Assembly: GCA_963281155.1 (NCBI GenBank)
Contig: CAUJLY010000006.1
Location: 2,852,001 to 2,916,000, forward strand
DNA length: 64,000 nt
Source: Rhabditophanes sp. KR3021
Taxonomy: Eukaryota > Nematoda > Chromadorea > Rhabditida > Alloionematidae
Direction: 5' to 3'
This document shows, one piece after another, positions 61,586 through 64,000 of the stretch (positions are counted from its first letter, which is position 1; each line of letters opens with the position of its first letter). The notes below the pieces were generated by a model that saw nothing but the letters and a program-made list of their open reading frames with translations, searched no databases and was not told the origin of the DNA. A program made the position numbers and the translations under genes.

Positions 61586-63673
61586 GTAGTATTGCAATAT
61601 CTATTTCAATTAAGTATTTTTTAATGATCCTTCATACATCTTTGTGCAACTATTATTATTTGAAGTAAAAGTTAAATTATGAATCCACATGTTCATTATA
61701 AATAATTCATTAAAATGACTTTTTGTTTAAATAGAATTTGCATCACCCCGAGATACACGACAGCGGCTAAACTATCTAATGCTAGGGAACTAAATACAAG
61801 TAGCTCGAAAAGCAATCACTTTATCTCCATACAATTTAATAAACAATCTTCCTAAAAACAAATTTGCTTTAAATGCTAACAAAATACACCGATTAATGCT
61901 GACATTTAACAATACCTTGCTTTTGGAAGTCGGTAAATGGATTATAAAAATATTTGTATTGAAACAAAAAATAATTTTATCCGTACTTTAATTAATATGC
62001 AATTTCCATTCTCAACATAGATTGAAAAGGGGGCAAGATCGCGTAGAACTGTTTTATTTATTTGTTTTTATCCTTCAAAACTTAAATAAGCGCCACATGT
62101 TATAGTCATTTTTTGGATGGTTCGAAAGTTGATATTTGACAGGATGATTTCAAGAGAAAAAAGCCTACTATTAAAATCAAATCCAATAAAGAGTCTTTTA
62201 AATTTGAAATTTTTTCAAGGTTAATAAGCCTAAGGGTACCATTTTATTCGTCCCAAATGCAAAGGTTACATATAATTACTTTGAACATGGAAAACCAAAT
62301 ATTGTGCTGCTCATATCAAATTTGAAGGTTGCAGTGTCCATTGTGTATGTATATTTAAAAGACTTTAAAATTTAAAATTACTATTATTTTAACGTCGCGC
62401 CTCAAACATAACATATAACATTTTTTGGGATAAATTTCCCATTGTTTCAAATTTTATAATGACTGCAATTACGAATGTCTTAAGGAAGCAAATAAGTATA
62501 ATGTGTTGGAAGAGCACTTCCTACATGATTACAACTAATTATTTAAGTTTCATATTGCTAATCAGTTTTGCTACTAGCTGCCTTTCATAACTTGGAATGA
62601 CTCTTGCCTTTGAGCAGTTTAGGATTGTTAATTCCTGAAACAAACTATTCTGTTTCTTTTAATAAATGTCTCTACAAACCTCATTTCGTCTAGTTGGAAA
62701 CAATTTAAAGTTAAAATACTTGCAGTAGTTCTGTGACGACATAAAATTAATTTTCTGATAGTATTAAAATGCTTGAATTTGACAAATTGATGCAGCGCTT
62801 AATTAAATAACAATGAAATTACACAAAAACACCTTTTATCGTCCTTAATTCCTATCCTTGATTAAATGCTATTTTTAAGTTGCTCAAATTAATTTATACA
62901 CAGATACAATATTCCGTTATTTATTTTTTTGCTGCTTTCTATGCTATCATCTCTTCCTATTGAACTTATATACAAAAAAAGTACCTTTGTACGTATGTAT
63001 TAAAAAGCTCGCCTTTAACCTGCGATAAACTTGTTTAATTGCGCAATCGCTTACAGCAGTTGAATTTCTTTATAGATTTTTAGTTATATATTGGTACCAG
63101 AACAGAAAATTCCCTACGAGCATTTTACTAAGTACTCCACATTTTAGTTACATTTTGAGACTGGGTAATGTAGTTCCAAATTTCCATATCATACTCCAAA
63201 CACTTTTAATTCGGGAATGTTTCATACACAAATTTATAGCGTATTATTATATTCATGATTTAAGGAGGAAGAGATGGTATCTGCTTAGGTAAAGGGACAA
63301 TTTATTTGTTTTTATCTGGTATCAATTGGTTGCAATTCATAGTACTTTAACTAAAATGTATTTTGGTATAGCTATGTGGTATTGTGTCCGTTTTTCAGGT
63401 ACATATATCAAAAAAACTAATTGTTTCTAATTGCGTATGGGATTTATGTCATTGGGATTTAAAAAGATGGTCGTTACTTCGTTTTTATGTATGTAATTTG
63501 TATATACTCTTTACCCTGCTTCTGTTGTTGCATGCTTATACCACATTCACTCTCATAAATGATTGTAGTACACGTTTATTGTACCCACTATAAATGATTT
63601 ACACACCATGGCATGTTAGGAGTATTCTTTAAAAATTAAAAAACTTTTTGTCGTTAGTCTTTTTAGAAAGTAT
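61586..63673. other. AT-rich intergenic DNA
   Basis: This is the 3'UTR of the PLA2-like gene and then AT-rich DNA without recognised genes. The frame at 63384-63593 (+) is hydrophobic and AT-rich and has no support. Confidence 0.45.
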
Positions 63674-63838
63674 ATGTACATACTTGTCAACCGCGCATTA
63701 TTATTTCAAGGAAGCAGAGCTTCGGGGGTTGCGATCAGCGACAATGTGATGTCGTTTATATCAACACCACCAGCCATTCCACACATTACCTTTCCCTGCC
63801 ACCACCAGCCAATAGCATTGTCATGTTGGCGTCTCTAA
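63674..63838 (+). other. GC-richer open island at the window edge, coding strand unclear
   Basis: About 63705-63900 is markedly less AT-rich than anything nearby. On the plus strand there is a 54-codon ORF from ATG 63674. On the minus strand a frame of about 38 codons (about 63711-63827) reads VMCGMAGGVDINDITLSLI and looks at least as protein-like. I recognise neither. It could be an exon of a gene lying beyond the window, a fragment of a mobile element, or inserted foreign DNA. Confidence 0.3.
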
Positions 63839-64000
63839 TCATGGCCGATATTTTTAGATATGCTGTCCCGAAGAATCGTACCAAATGTCTACAGCTGATG
63901 GTGATTTTCAGTTTATACTACTTCGATGTGTAGCAATTTTATATACCGTTTTCCTTTTGAGTATTATTTAATATCAAAATGTGATTATTTGTTCCATTAG

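Overview
The window looks like nuclear DNA of a nematode. It is very AT-rich. Single-copy genes are cut by tiny GT-AG introns (mostly 38-84 nt) and sit far apart. The RAB-3 protein is close, along its whole length, to the Caenorhabditis form as I remember it, and the small secreted PLA2-like protein is of a kind common in nematodes. Several genes have a 3' splice-acceptor motif within about 35 nt upstream of the start codon, which fits spliced-leader trans-splicing or 5'UTR introns. I cannot name the species. Exon chains were built by hand from splice motifs and phase, with no transcript data.

Layout. 1-4782: no recognisable gene. 4783-9144 (-): plasma-membrane Ca2+-ATPase, five exons, true 5' exon not found. 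11085-12918 (+): heparan-sulfate D-glucuronyl C5-epimerase. 14.5-17.6 kb: tandem duplication carrying two copies of a Q/N-rich gene, one broken. 18.0-19.7 kb: decayed hAT transposon. 21.0-23.7 kb: decayed LTR retroelement (5' LTR, gag-like ORF, env-like start, no pol); a solo LTR of the same family lies at 37.16-37.47 kb. 24.26-30.25 kb (-): a giant gene for a protein of about 1,960 residues with a low-complexity N-terminus, a charged coiled-coil middle and four CUT-like domains but no homeodomain. 31.7-32.1 kb (-): end of a small multipass membrane protein. 32.8-34.4 kb (-): NPF/NPY-type neuropeptide GPCR. 40.68 kb (+): possible short, strongly codon-biased gene with TATA box and poly(A) signal. 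43.9-46.6 kb (+): MPPED-family metallophosphoesterase with an altered first metal-binding motif. 47.6-48.3 kb: LINE reverse-transcriptase remnant. 49.1-50.5 kb (-): bestrophin channel. 53.27 kb (+): orphan first exon. 56.77-57.53 kb (+): rab-3. 58.0-60.2 kb (-): dymeclin. 61.16-61.59 kb (+): secreted PLA2-like protein.

No operon or pathway links these genes. Several fit neurosecretory and secretory-pathway biology (RAB-3 at synaptic vesicles, dymeclin and the epimerase at the Golgi, PMCA, bestrophin and a peptide GPCR at the plasma membrane), but this is probably chance neighbourhood.

Three otherwise intact-looking genes carry isolated one-base problems: two frameshifts in the CUT gene, one in the epimerase, and a GT...CG intron in bestrophin. 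The most economical explanation is residual indel error in a long-read assembly.
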